From the NCBI GenBank assembly GCA_020736575.1, contig JAGPYM010000008.1:1348001-1412000 (forward strand): a stretch of DNA of 64,000 nucleotides, in the 5' to 3' direction. The stretch is from Thelonectria olida. Taxonomy: Eukaryota > Ascomycota > Sordariomycetes > Hypocreales > Nectriaceae. Position numbers and translations under genes: made by a program. The notes beneath the pieces were generated by a model, which saw nothing but the letters and a program-made list of their open reading frames with translations, had not been told where the DNA came from and did not search any database. Shown one piece after another: positions 42,530 through 53,462 of this stretch; positions within the stretch are counted from its first letter, which is position 1; each line of letters begins with the position of its first letter.

Positions 42530-45500
42530 TCAAACATCGGTCATTTCTGTGTCGCTGTCCACGTTCGAAATCGCCACTGGAACCTGTTCGGCAGGGCCCC
42601 AGTTGCCCTCGTAGACAGTGGCAGGGGCAGCACGGGTATTCGCAACCCAGCGTAGTCCCTCCAGCTCCAGGATCTGGTGGATAACTGGTCGGTTGGCAGG
42701 CTCCTTCGATGTCATCCATCGAACAATAGATTCAAGAGAGCTCGGGTGGTTAACCTTGACCATAAAATCTGGAGGCTGCTGCGACTGAGATCGTTTGAAC
42801 GAGCCAAACAGGTTGCTGGGGTCGTGTGTCTTTTCGCTTGAGAAATCAACGCCCCTAGTCAGATCAGTCGGGTGGCCTGTGGCATCCCACTGGGTTTCAT
42901 ATGAGGGAATCCAGGTGAGACTAGGCACATCAGAAAGGTCGCCTGATCTCAAGGCAACCCAGGTAGGCCCGTTGGGGGGCAGAGACACATTGGCGGCAAT
43001 TTCGAGGAACATGAGCCCAAGAGAGAAAACGTCAGCAGTCTGGCCAACGCGGCCCTCCAGCATCTCGGGAGCCATGTACTCGCGATCGCCCTCGGTTTCG
43101 TTCTCGTATGGGCCCGCACACGGTTGTGCCAGACCAAAGTCGCCAATCTTGAGGTCTCCCTCAAAATTGATCATGATATTTGCTGGCTTCAGATCAAGAT
43201 GCATGAAACCAGCATCATGGATTTCCTTCAGTCCCTATATTCGTGTTAGTGGCGAACTGTTTGAAGGCTGTGTTATTTGTCAACTTACCATGCAGAGGTC
43301 CTGGACGATCTTGAAGATGCGGAAATCGTCCAATCGAGCTTTGCCTCCGATTTGGTGTAAGAACTTGTCCAGGGACCCTTCCTCGCAAATTTCGGTTTGG
43401 ATGTACAGGTGAAAGTCGAATTCCCACTCATCAACATGCTTCACAACGTGTTCAGCATGAGAGAGCGCCTTAAGAATGCGGGCCTCTCGCATCTTAATCT
43501 CTCGATCTTTGGCTCCTGTGTAGGGGTGCTTGCTCTTCTTCACCGCAAAAACCTGGCCTCTTCCAGGGCTACGGGAGCGTGTGCCAGGTGTGGTCGAAAC
43601 CAAGGCATCAAGAGCCATTTGTCGATGATCCGTTCTGCTGACTCGATAGACAATCGAGAACTCGCCCTGGCCAATCGGCTCAACCTTGTCAAATCTGTCA
43701 AAAAGGCTTGCATCGACATCAACATTGCTCAGACGCATATTGACGGGCGTCACGAGAAGGCTTGTTGAAGAGCGGAGGTCTCGTCCAGCCGTTGGTGTGA
43801 CTGGAGGAGGGAGCATGTCGACATAGCCATCACCCGCCTGTGAAATGGACAATCGGCTCGTATTAAGAGGCAGCATGCTCTCCTGGGGAGTTTGCGGGGT
43901 ACGTCGTCCATCAACGGGACTGGCTAAATGACCGTCCATCTTAGTACATGTTTTCTGGGAGTGTTTTGCGGAGGGGGCGGGTGGTGCACCATTCGGTGAA
44001 ACCACGACCAAAGGGGTCGACATACAAGTTGATTCCCGAGAAATGACCGGGCGAACCGCTGATGTGGGAGCCCATGTTCGGTTCGCACTTGGGCTTTCAA
44101 GCGACCGTTCGCTGACATTACTAAGATTGCTGATGCTGGGGGTCATGTTAGGAGTCATGCTGGGAGTCATGCTGGGGGTAGTGGTGTTCTTCGTGGGCGT
44201 TGGAGGAGCGTCTACATCCAGGGTTGAGTTATCGAGTGAATCTCCAAAGAGCTTAAGCTCGTCTCCATCGAAACTCAAGAGGCTACCGCGACGCGAGGTC
44301 CTCGAGGCGTTTCCTCGTTGGAAAATAGACAATCCTTTCCCTGGGTTCCCAAATGTGCTTGGTGCCTCACCAGGGATGGGATTGAACGGCGTAGATGGTA
44401 GGCCTCCAAAAGAATTGCGGTTGTTACCCCTCTTGTTCAAGGCGCTACCGGCGGGCGGAGGATAGGTAGCAAATGGATTCGAATGTTTCTTGCATGGAGT
44501 ATCAGGGGGTGCCATCTTCTTCTCAATTTCCTCCTCAGGATTCCGATTGACTTTGGAGATAAGGCCAGTTGAGCTGAATGCACCCGTCCACAATTCCGAT
44601 CTGTTTGGAGTAGCCATCGACCTCGCAGTATTGTCGTTTGGTCGTGTTGGTCGTGTTGCATTAAGTGGTAATGATCTGGAAAACAGCTGCCGGCTAGGTC
44701 GTCCTGAGACCTTGGGGGCCGGTGAGTAAAAGGGCGCCTCCTCGGTAAGGCTATTTCCAGAAGAAGAGGTCGTCAATGTCTTAGAGAGTGGGTGAGGTTG
44801 GTGAGCCTTTCCCTCCAGAGGATTGGTCTGAGGGTTTGGGAGGGGAGAAGCTGAAGTTGAGGCATCTCGGCCATAGGGAGGAATGAACTGGTCGAGGGAG
44901 AGGCGTGGTCGACTTCGGGCAGGTGAGAAGTCGGCGCTTATTTGAGCTAGCTGACGCTCGCCGTTTCGTCGTCCCAAAGAACCCCGGTCGCCATATCTTT
45001 GCTGTAAAGTCGACTTGCGCAAGGATGAAGACCGCTTGGGCACATTAGCAGTTGGTGTCGGTGATGGTGATGGTGAGGGCAACGGGTCGCGAAGGGGTGC
45101 TCCGCCGATGCCGGAGAGCTCGTAGTCAGAACTGAAGTCTTCATGAATGGCGAAGCTTGAAGAGGATGTTGTGTTGGAGCCGAAAATATTCTGGTCGTCA
45201 CTCTGAACCAAACCCGTGATTCCATGCAAACTCCGGCGCTTAGCCACCGGGCTTCCTTGGCTGGGTTGATCAAGATTCATCGTCGCATCGCTGCGCTTCA
45301 GCGAGCCAGTAGCCGGAACCATGAAGTTGTCGCCAGTGGCGTCGAGGGATTTGAGAAAGGCGGATTGTGATGCTCCTGAGACGTCTAGGTGAAGACTGTG
45401 GCGGCCTTCGCAGGCTTTCTGAGGGCCGGGGCTTGAAGAAGCGAGCGCTCGGTTCTCCTGCCCTGGGGAGTCGGGGATAATAATAGCGGCTGGCGGTGTC

Positions 45501-45967
45501 GCGGTCGGCGTCGTGGAGAAAGGCAGTGAGTTTCCGTGGTCTGGTGCCGTAATGAGTGCCTTCTTGAGGGGACTCTTGGGCGATGCGCGAGCTCGCGTCA
45601 ATGGCCGTGAGGGGGACGACTTCTTCGCGGACCGCAGTGAGAGCCTGATGTTGGAACGAAACGGAGTAAACAAAGCTTGGTGTGTACTGGAGTTGTTTAC
45701 ATGTGGTGGGGCTGAGCGTGTATGCGCAGGCAGAGGTAGCTGATTTTGTGGCGTTGAACCCAAATGGCGACACGGCGATTGAGGCGACGTCTGTTGATAG
45801 CCTTCAGCGCTTGGTGAACCTGGCGAGTTGGTGCGTGATAAGAACTTTGAGGGTGATCTGGAGATCGAGCGTCGTAATGTGCGTACAGCAGACGTCACAT
45901 CAATCTGGTGGGCATGTGTTGGTGACGGAAGGGCGAGTGTGCCACCACTGCTGTTGGAGAAGGACAT
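42530..45967 (-). CDS. wee1: Wee1-type cell-cycle protein kinase
   Basis: Two exons, 43289-45967 and 42530-43234, intron 54 nt; 1127 residues. The first 750 residues are disordered, Ser/Pro/Thr-rich, with many S/TP sites (CDK/MAPK-type) and a short MTPS repeat near residue 600. The kinase domain starts at about 757. It shows glycine loop GQGEFSIVYRV, FAVKKSK (K810 or K811) after a Ser/Arg insert between the beta strands, EEGSLDKFL, HLDLKPAN (D907), IGDFGLAQ (D925), EGDREYMAPE and FSLGLMFLEIAANV. EGDREYMAPEML and the FSLGLMFLEIA helix are hallmarks of the Wee1/Swe1/Mik1 group, which phosphorylates the inhibitory tyrosine of Cdc2/Cdk1 to delay mitosis. The C-terminal 50 residues are non-catalytic. 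A single orthologue is usual in filamentous ascomycetes. Confidence 0.93.
44137..44181 (-). repeat. 12-nt coding repeat (Met-Thr-Pro-Ser/Asn) in wee1
   Basis: Four imperfect copies of a 12-base unit encode MTPS/MTPN within the disordered N-terminal part of Wee1, adding spaced TP sites. The copies are close to identical, so copy number could vary between strains. Confidence 0.7.
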
Positions 45968-48900
45968 GGTGAAGATGTGGAATGCTAGAGACTCGGGGCT
46001 ATCGCGGGTTCTTGGACAGTAAGGAATGCCTACCAGAGGAAGGCTACCTTGGATATATGTGAAAGTCCTTCAGTTTGAAATCTGGCCAAGGGCAGCGGTG
46101 CATCCAGGTCAGGAAGTAATCCTAAAAGAAATAGATAGGGCGGGGAGTCGTCCGCGTGCGTTTGAAGACAAACAGAGAGACTAGTTGTGAATCCCAACAA
46201 AATCCCGTAGCAATGCCAGTTCGACTGGGCAACTGTGAATCATACCATGCTCAAGCTCGAGAGACTGGATATGCTCGTGAAATGCAGGCAAGCGATGGGG
46301 AAGAGAGAGGCAGGCGAAAGGCAGCCAAGATGGTGGTTACCAAGATTTGGGTGAAGGTGAGATGAAGATGAGATGAAGGTGGAGAGTTGAAGTTGGAACC
46401 AACGGCGGGAGTCGTGTATTCGTCAGTTTGTCGTCGTAGGCGTAGTCGTAGTCGTGGTTGGGGGTGAGGAAAGGAAAACGGGGACGTTCAAAACATGGCG
46501 CATCCGTTTCTTGACGCAGCTCAGTCCCAGGCTCTGGAGTCGCAAGGCCAGAGATGGGAGACTCCTCGTGTTGCGGTAGTTCTAACAGCGAGTGTTGGTT
46601 GACCTCTCAGGACATACCGCGGATCCGAGCTGGGTTTGTTGACTCAGGAAGGTACGTCGAGAAAACAATGACTGGCAGTCAGTGGGCGAATCAGGCTGGT
46701 ATGCAAAAGTTGAATGTGTCTTGAAAGTTGGGAGAGGTGTGGAAGAGATTTGGGGGGACTGGTTTGGAAGACTAAGACTGGCTCCAGGGACACGCCTTCC
46801 GGGATGTGTGAGAGGTCGAGAGAAGCGGGAGGACTGGGAAGGCGCGTGTGGGCGCTCTTGCTGGGACTGGTGCGGACAGGCGCAGACAGGGGCTGGGAGA
46901 GAGATGGTGGTGGGCACCCGTGGGTTCCAGGTTTGGCAGCAAGCAGTTTGGGGCAAGAGCAAGCTGCAGGCTTGCAGAAGCGTGAGTGGACCGACCAGAC
47001 CAGGAAGCAACAGTGGGGAGCACTGGGGCACGGGACATGGGACACGGGACACGGGACGGGCAAGGTTTGTGAGCAGGCAGGAGGGAAGGCTCGTTTGGAT
47101 TCGCACCTGGCCCCTGTGTGCGTGCGCGCGCTCAAGTGGGTGACGCATTTGTTTATCGAATTTCCAAATATGGACTAGCGTGACGCGTCGAAAGCGCGTC
47201 TGTTGTGAATGGGGTGGACGGGACGGGGTTGGGGCGTCCCCTCCATCCTAACCCCCCCTCCTCCGACGGCTCTTGTGAGTCCTCAGGCCCCTCTTGGCTG
47301 GTTTTGGGATCCCCTGTCAGGCCATGGCGCCGCGGCTGGTCCCCCGTAGCCCGCCCTGGTGTGTGTCCGCTTTTCCACCCGAGCACTCAAGGTCCATCCG
47401 TTCCATCGTCGATGGCACGGCGTTGAGACAAGTCCCAGCCAGAGACACTTGCATTCCCCCGCCTGCGCTGCGTCTGCGCCTGCATCTACCCTCTCCCATC
47501 ACTGCACGCCGCCGCCTCGAAACCATTACCTCAAGTTCCTGTGTCCAGTCGAGCTTGTTCCTTTCTGTAATGGAGGCACAACCGCCTCTTGCGCCAACTT
47601 GCACCAAGTGATGTCAGTTATGTTTACCAAGCTCAGTCAGGACACAGCGTACATCAATCCTACCTCACTTCCTCCCCGAGACGGAAACGAAGGAGACGAG
47701 ACGGCAAATAGACAAACAGCAGAGCCTGAGGCGGAAACCTGTCAGAGACCGCACCCACGAGCCATGGAGGACAGGGCAAGGGAATCGCAGGGCAAGGTAT
47801 CACGGTGAGGCAATGCCAGCCATTTTACTATTCAGAGACGTGCTTTCCTCGCCCTCTGCGGCCCTCAGCGCTTCTCCCTCAGAGCCTCTCCTCCAAAGCC
47901 TCCCGTCCAGCCTCCCCTCGGTGGTCCTGACACGTCCCTGGCGCTTCAGCATCCCGGAGGCCCCAGTTGGCACTCCACAGGGCGCATCTCAGCGCCAGTG
48001 CCCAGGGGTCCTCCCGTCCGTTGTGACTCTCTCCTCCGAAAGGCCCATCTTGGCTGCTGGCCTGCCGTTGAGCCAGCCCCAAGGGTCCAGGGACCTCCTC
48101 CAAGGGGATCTTTCAGGGGACTCCCAGGCATAGGCAGCCAGTCCTGCCTCTGGCAGCCGAGGACGGTTCCACGTCGTCTGGCGCCGGCCCAAGCTTGAGG
48201 CCGATCAATCGTGACATTGCAATGGCATGGCATGGCCTTGGGACGAGATGGGATGGGTTGGGGGAAGCAATGAGACGAGACGCCCTCTGACTTGGCCGTG
48301 TCTGCTGGCCAAAGTCGGCCTGTCGCGTGGTCGCAGAGGAACAAACGCAACAGCCGCTGGCCAGATCAGCGGCCATCTCACACTCGTACCTTACAGAGCA
48401 CCCGACCTTATTTCGCCCAACAACAAACACCACGTACGAATTGGAGCTCGTGTCCGTGTGGCCTTTCGTAATTCTCGTTGCAATACGGACATTCCCACCT
48501 GTTCACTGACTATTCTTGTTTTCCACCGGCGTCATGATCGCCGTTGTCTCATCCCCTCATCCCGGGCCTCTATCAGCCTTCAGTCAGACTCAACCTTGGC
48601 TATAGTCTCGATCCCGATACCTTGCTTTTGGCTTCGTCCAACAATGGCTCGCCCCTCTCCTCCGCCACAGGACAACTCATCGGGCATCATCAGCTCCCCA
48701 TCGACCCCCCATCCTTTGCCTTCCGAGTTCCCCATGCCGCTCTTTCACTCATTCGTAGTTATGGATCCGTCGTGCTCACGACGCGCAGCGAAATTTGCTT
48801 GATCAAAACAAACAAAACAACGAATTCGCTCCCCTATCCCATCCCTCTCCACTGTTTATCCAAACTAGCCGTCGGTGGTAATCTTGTATTTGATTATGCC

Positions 48901-50586
48901 TCTTTATGCTCGCCGGCCCATGTCATTTCGCTTCTTTCTGGAAGAGTCCGGGGTTGGCCCCGCCGGATCCGAACCACGCTCCTTGAAGCCTTTCACGACC
49001 CTCGTAGCTCATCTTGGACCAAATCAAAGTTATCGTTTCCAAAGATGGGATTCCCCAGCACGTCTTTTCGGACTATAGCCACCAATGATTGGCGTCTCCG
49101 GCATTTGGGTTCTGCCGTTGGTGTGTATCTTTGGCGTCCCTGATCTGTGCTTTCTCGATCACGGCCGGCCATGTCGTCGACTTACACGGGCCCAAGTCGG
49201 TGATCCAAAGATAGGAATGCATGGAGAGATCTATATTTCATTTACAAGACAACAATGCACAACTCCAGTCTTCCCCCGCTCAACAAGTACAACCCGGTCA
49301 TGTCTTGCACTAACGTAGGAACGAGGCGGACGCGGCCGGGCCGTCGTCCTTGCACAAAGCAAAACGCGAACTTGTTGACCGCCTGACGGGCTGCATATTT
49401 TATGGGACGTCCGCTGCAGCTAGCAGCTTAACATGGCCGTTTGAAGCACACCGCACAACTATTTGCGGCTCTGTGAAATGAACCCCTACTGCATTAATAT
49501 TAGGAAGGGGTTGTGAGCATAAGCGGTCTGCTTAGCATTCCTGGGGAAGAGAAGCCCCTGACCCCTTTTCTCCGTCAAGATTCAACCGAGGGGAAGGAGT
49601 TGGGTTTGGGCAATTCGAGGTTGGTCGGTGGTTTCTTCTGATGGCACTCGGTGGTTTTCACAAGTGACGGGTGTTGGGTGTGTGTACTCGTACGTCTCCA
49701 CAAAGTATTGCATTATTAGGCGCCATCATGCGCCCTGTCAATATTTTATTTCTCCTGTTCACACGATGCACATACGAGCCGAGTGCATACAAGCGCCGCT
49801 GGGCTCCGGCCAGGAAAAAGTACCATGACGCAAGATGGCTGAAGATGGGTTGATGCTCGTCAGACCACAACTGCGACCGGGTGGGACATGGACGAGGGCT
49901 TGTTTACCCTATAGCCGAATCAGTTGCCTGGATTTTGGTGAGAAATCGGGCGGCCACAATCTGTTGGCCACGCTGGCACTCCTCAAGATGCACATGGGCG
50001 GAGTTGCATTGCATTTCGACTACCCGCATAGGCGCTTGTGCAACGGGGTGAAGGACGGCTGCGAGCTAGGTTTTGGTGATTGGATGTGGTGGCAAGATAG
50101 ACTTGTCTTGTCTGGTGTTGACAGTTGAGACGCTGGCTTCCATCTGATACCGATCCATTTTCTGTCGCGATATATTTAATCGCTCTTGGAACCCAAACAA
50201 CAACAGTTCAGTTGTCAGAGCAATATGTGAACCCAGTAAGTTGACGTCCATGTAGTGCTGATGCTGGTTGCAGTAGTTGCGCAGAACACACGAAAGTTCC
50301 GAATGGGTTTCCTCACAAACCACAAACCGACCTATCGAACGTCTAGTTGCCTCCGATCGACCCTCACTGATGGCCAAATCTAGTTTCACAGTGACATACC
50401 AAAACAACCAAGGCGAGCCAAGCCTCGATCGCACAAAGCTCCAAGTTTTGGCATGCCTCATCGTATCATCTTGATTTTACTGAATGCCATCTCAGATGGT
50501 GGCGCCCGCTATCCAAGCTTGAAAGCCACTTTTGAACAGTCTTCCTTTACCCCTCCCCCCGCGCGACAAAGTGACACATTGGAATC
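45968..50586. other. 4.6 kb gene-free block between wee1 and the dCMP deaminase
   Basis: The largest gap in the window. From 46.5 to 47.1 kb it is G-rich on the plus strand, then C-rich to about 48.1 kb. Open frames up to about 200 codons in this part are composition artefacts (several frames open at once, Pro/Ser/Arg-rich). A short frame from the ATG at 48643 has good context but stops after about 52 codons. It presumably includes a long wee1 upstream region and the 3' flank of the deaminase gene. Confidence 0.45.
47015..47060 (+). other. G-quadruplex candidate upstream of wee1
   Basis: Seven runs of three or four G within 46 bases (47015, 47025, 47032, 47039, 47046, 47053, 47058). The last five are separated by only 2-4 bases through a degenerate GGGACAC repeat. 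It lies about 1.05 kb upstream of the wee1 start, with the G-rich strand as template. Confidence 0.55.
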
Positions 50587-51875
50587 TCAGCACAGGTCCG
50601 TCTTTTCCAAATGGATCAGTCCGTTCGGCGGCTAGATCTGAGTCAGTATCCGCATCTTGGAATCAGAGGTGATTCGCTCCCTCAAGCTTCTTTAATAAAA
50701 GAGCATGCTGCTTACCGGTATGAACTGTCTCAACTTAACTCCAGCCTCCCTAAACACCTGGGCCGCCTCTCTGTCCATACTGTAGCCGTGGGCATAGACG
50801 ACCTCATGGATTCCAACTTGACAAATCTTGATACTGCAGGTCAGACACGGACACGTGTCGCAGTACAGGACCGAGCCTTCCCGGATCCTCTCCCGTCCCG
50901 CTTCGAGGAGGGCGTTCTCTTCGGCATGGATGCACAGACAGGTGGAGAGCCCGACGCCGGAGCTGTCCCCTTTGTTGCAGCGCGGACAACCTCCCTCGGC
51001 ACAGTTCTGGAGGCCGCGGGGCGTTCCATTGTAACCAGTGCTGATAACTCTGCGCTCCCTGCCCACCAGCACGCATCCGACCCTGCGTTTCATGCAATTG
51101 GAGCGCTGCGCGGCCAGGGATGCCAGCGCCATGAAGTAGTTATCCCAGCTGGGCCGCAGGCGATCGGGGTTAGGGATATCCAGCTTGCCCAGGGTAGCAT
51201 ACATGTGCGCAAGGGACGAGGATGTGTTGAGCAGCCTGATGGTGGCACGCGATATCAGCTGTGACAGACCCGTCTGCGCATCGTACAGGTGGGTATCACT
51301 CTCTGCGACAAACTCCTCAAGAGGCATTTCTTGCTTGCCGGCGACCCTGGCACGTTCTTGGTAACGGCGCCAACGGACTGTCAATGGGGCGTCGACTGAG
51401 ACGAGCAGGAAGAAGGGTCGACGCACGAAGACATCGAGGACGGCCTCCGTGGGTATGTCGGTGGTGACGAAGCGACTCCGCCAGCTCCTGGTCACGAAGT
51501 CGAGCAGCTCTTCGGGCGTGGAGAAGGTGTGAGTTTCTTGAGATCGAAGGGCGAGCGAGGTCTCAGACGTCGATTTGATGCCATTCTTGAAGGTGAGCAC
51601 ACCGGCGGAAGACTGGACGCTCGGGAATGCCTCGACAGTAGATGGCGCTGCCGGAGGCTTGTCGCTTTCCGAGACGCCCGAGTCCGAGTCTGAGTCACCC
51701 AACGCCGTCGATTGTTGCAGAAAGAGGCGTTTGAAGCCGTGGTGCTCAACGAGATATTGAGCTACCGTCTTCTTGCCCGAGCAGATGCCTGTATACGGAA
51801 GGAGGGGTGAGCGGTGAGTGCCAATTGGGAAATGAGGAAATCTGATAACATACCGCCGCAAACTCCAATGAGCAT
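50587..51875 (-). CDS. DCD1: Deoxycytidylate (dCMP) deaminase with N-terminal P-loop domain
   Basis: Three exons: 51854-51875, 50716-51788 and 50587-50631; 379 residues. Exon 1 encodes only MLIGVCG plus one base. Splicing restores GVCGGICSGKKTVAQYL, a degenerate Walker-A-like loop shared with fungal DCD1. The C-terminal deaminase domain has the zinc/catalytic motifs CIHAEENALLEAG (H and catalytic E) and DTCPCLTCSIKICQVG (PCxxC), plus RRVGCVLVG and STGYNGTPRG. The enzyme converts dCMP to dUMP for thymidylate synthesis and is normally allosterically controlled by dCTP/dTTP. The frame reads through the last donor to a stop at 50692. I prefer the spliced end (GTAAGC...GATCTAG), because it gives the family-like C-terminus PPPNGLIHLEKTDLC. 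Divergent from ATG7. Confidence 0.9.
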
Positions 51876-52852
51876 TTTGGGTGAGTACACTTGAGATGGG
51901 CTTTTTGGGGGTTTGGGTGAGAGGTGAAGTGAGACTTGAAGTTGAAGTGGTGAAGTTGAATAGAAAATTGAAGAGAAGACGTTCTGCTCCAGACGCGACT
52001 CGTCGACAAGCGCGTTTCCGTCGTTGGCCGTCCCGTCGGTTCAAATCGTAGCACGTGTGGGGGGGATTTACGCTTGCAGCCGTTCGATTCTCGAACTTGG
52101 ACTTGACTCTGCGAACTCGGTCACTTAGAAGCGGCCATGTTCCTACGGTCTACAAAAAACGCCGTCATCTCAGAGGCCCGCATCGGATAGGGTGGATGCA
52201 ACCGATCTCCGCCTCGTGGGTGTGGACTTTTGTGTTGAGAATGGGAATCTGTTGCTGTTGGAGATACGGGCGTTGAAAAATTATTCTAATGAGAAGCCAT
52301 TTATCGGTGGAATGGTGGAAATGGGAGAGTATTTTGATCTGTGTTATGAGTGGAGTTTCAATTCAACTTTTTCGGGTCTCATGACCGGGAGTCTGATGCT
52401 TTTGATTGCTTATATTGATTCTCAACATTGCTCTGGAGTTGAAGCGGTTGCATCATGGTCTCGGCATGCCCTCTTATCAATATTCAGAAACTGGCGTTTA
52501 TAACCGCACAAGGGAGAGTCAAATTTGTCTTAGTTCGGATGTGAGTTCCGATCCTTACAAGACCATTGGGCTTGACAGGGAGGTTGCCCACAGCACCGTA
52601 GTTTGTTTGTAACACGCCGTGTTCGGCACAAAGCTTCGTGAGGCCATTACATAGTACCTCAGAGTGTAGCTTGTGATTCCCTCTTGCGTAAGCTGTTGCA
52701 TATGCGAACCCGGATATTCCAAGGAAAGAAAGAAAATAACTAAAACGAGTTAATAGAAGCCTCTTTCATCCGGCCGAATTATTGACACCCCTTTCTAGAA
52801 CTTTCTTATGCTAAGTACAGATGCTAGATTTCATCACCTCCTGCCTCCGAAG

Positions 52853-52876
52853 ATACCTGCCTACCTTAGGTAGATA
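52853..52876. repeat. TACCT/AGGTA inverted cluster
   Basis: Contains CTACCTTAGGTAG, a near-perfect inverted repeat, followed by ATAG. A sister copy lies about 160 bases downstream. Confidence 0.5.
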
Positions 52877-53011
52877 GCAATGATTAGGGTCTCTTCCATG
52901 TGTGTTCAACTCTTCGTCCAATAACTCCCATGTAGACGTCCTCCGAGTTCCAAGGGGGAACATGACCATAGAGTCTACAGGCATTCAAAACCCGTGATAT
53001 GTCTGAAATCT

Positions 53012-53040
53012 CCTACCTATGCGCCTAAGGTAGGTAGATA
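53012..53040. repeat. TACCTA/TAGGTA inverted cluster
   Basis: CCTACCTATG and CCTAAGGTAGGTAG face each other across a few bases, sharing the word AGGTAGATA with the copy at 52853-52876. Confidence 0.5.
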
Positions 53041-53462
53041 AGGCCTCTCATAGTTCTCGAAGTTGCTTTGGGCTCTTTCTTCTGGTGTTTTGGCTTGCTC
53101 CTGCCCTTGGTTCGGTGGGGCCGCTGGCTGCCTGATACGTACCCCGCCGCGGGGTGGCACCTGCCCTCATCAGCACTGCATCATAAGCGCCCGCTGGTGA
53201 GGGAGGTATGATCTCTTGGTCATCAAGTGACAGCCTCGCTTTGTCAGTAGTCGTCGTGATTGTAGCCATCTGCACTGCCAACCGCATCTCTTACCTCTCT
53301 TCCTCAAACCTCGCATTTCTTCTCGATCGGTGCTGAAGCGACGCTCGTCGTGCCCTCGCATTTCTCCTCTGCCCCGCGTTCATTTGCGCGCTTGTTTAGC
53401 TCTTGTTGCGATTTCGACTTTGCGACCACCGAACCGACGACGCGCGAGACCGCCTGGTCAAG

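Larger units (their letters stand above)
51876..53462. other. Divergent promoter region, dCMP deaminase / ATG7
   Basis: About 1.6 kb with two TAGGTA-type clusters at 52853-52876 and 53012-53040. An open frame of about 100 codons at 52192-52503 has no recognisable domain and was not called. Confidence 0.5.

Noticed and set aside
46582..47148. Several open frames of 100-190 codons on both strands upstream of wee1
   Set aside because: Multiple frames are open at once because of extreme G/C skew; the translations are Pro/Ser/Arg low-complexity.
48950..48985. Reverse complement contains GGTTCGGATCC, close to a tRNA T-loop
   Set aside because: The conserved A of the T-loop is replaced by G and no cloverleaf can be built around it.
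48544..49143. Plus-strand frame of about 200 codons
   Set aside because: Overlapping frames on the same strand are equally open and none shows a domain or codon bias.
52192..52503. 103-codon plus-strand frame in the ATG7 upstream region
   Set aside because: Reasonable amino-acid composition but no recognisable motif; it lies in a divergent promoter and has no splice partner.
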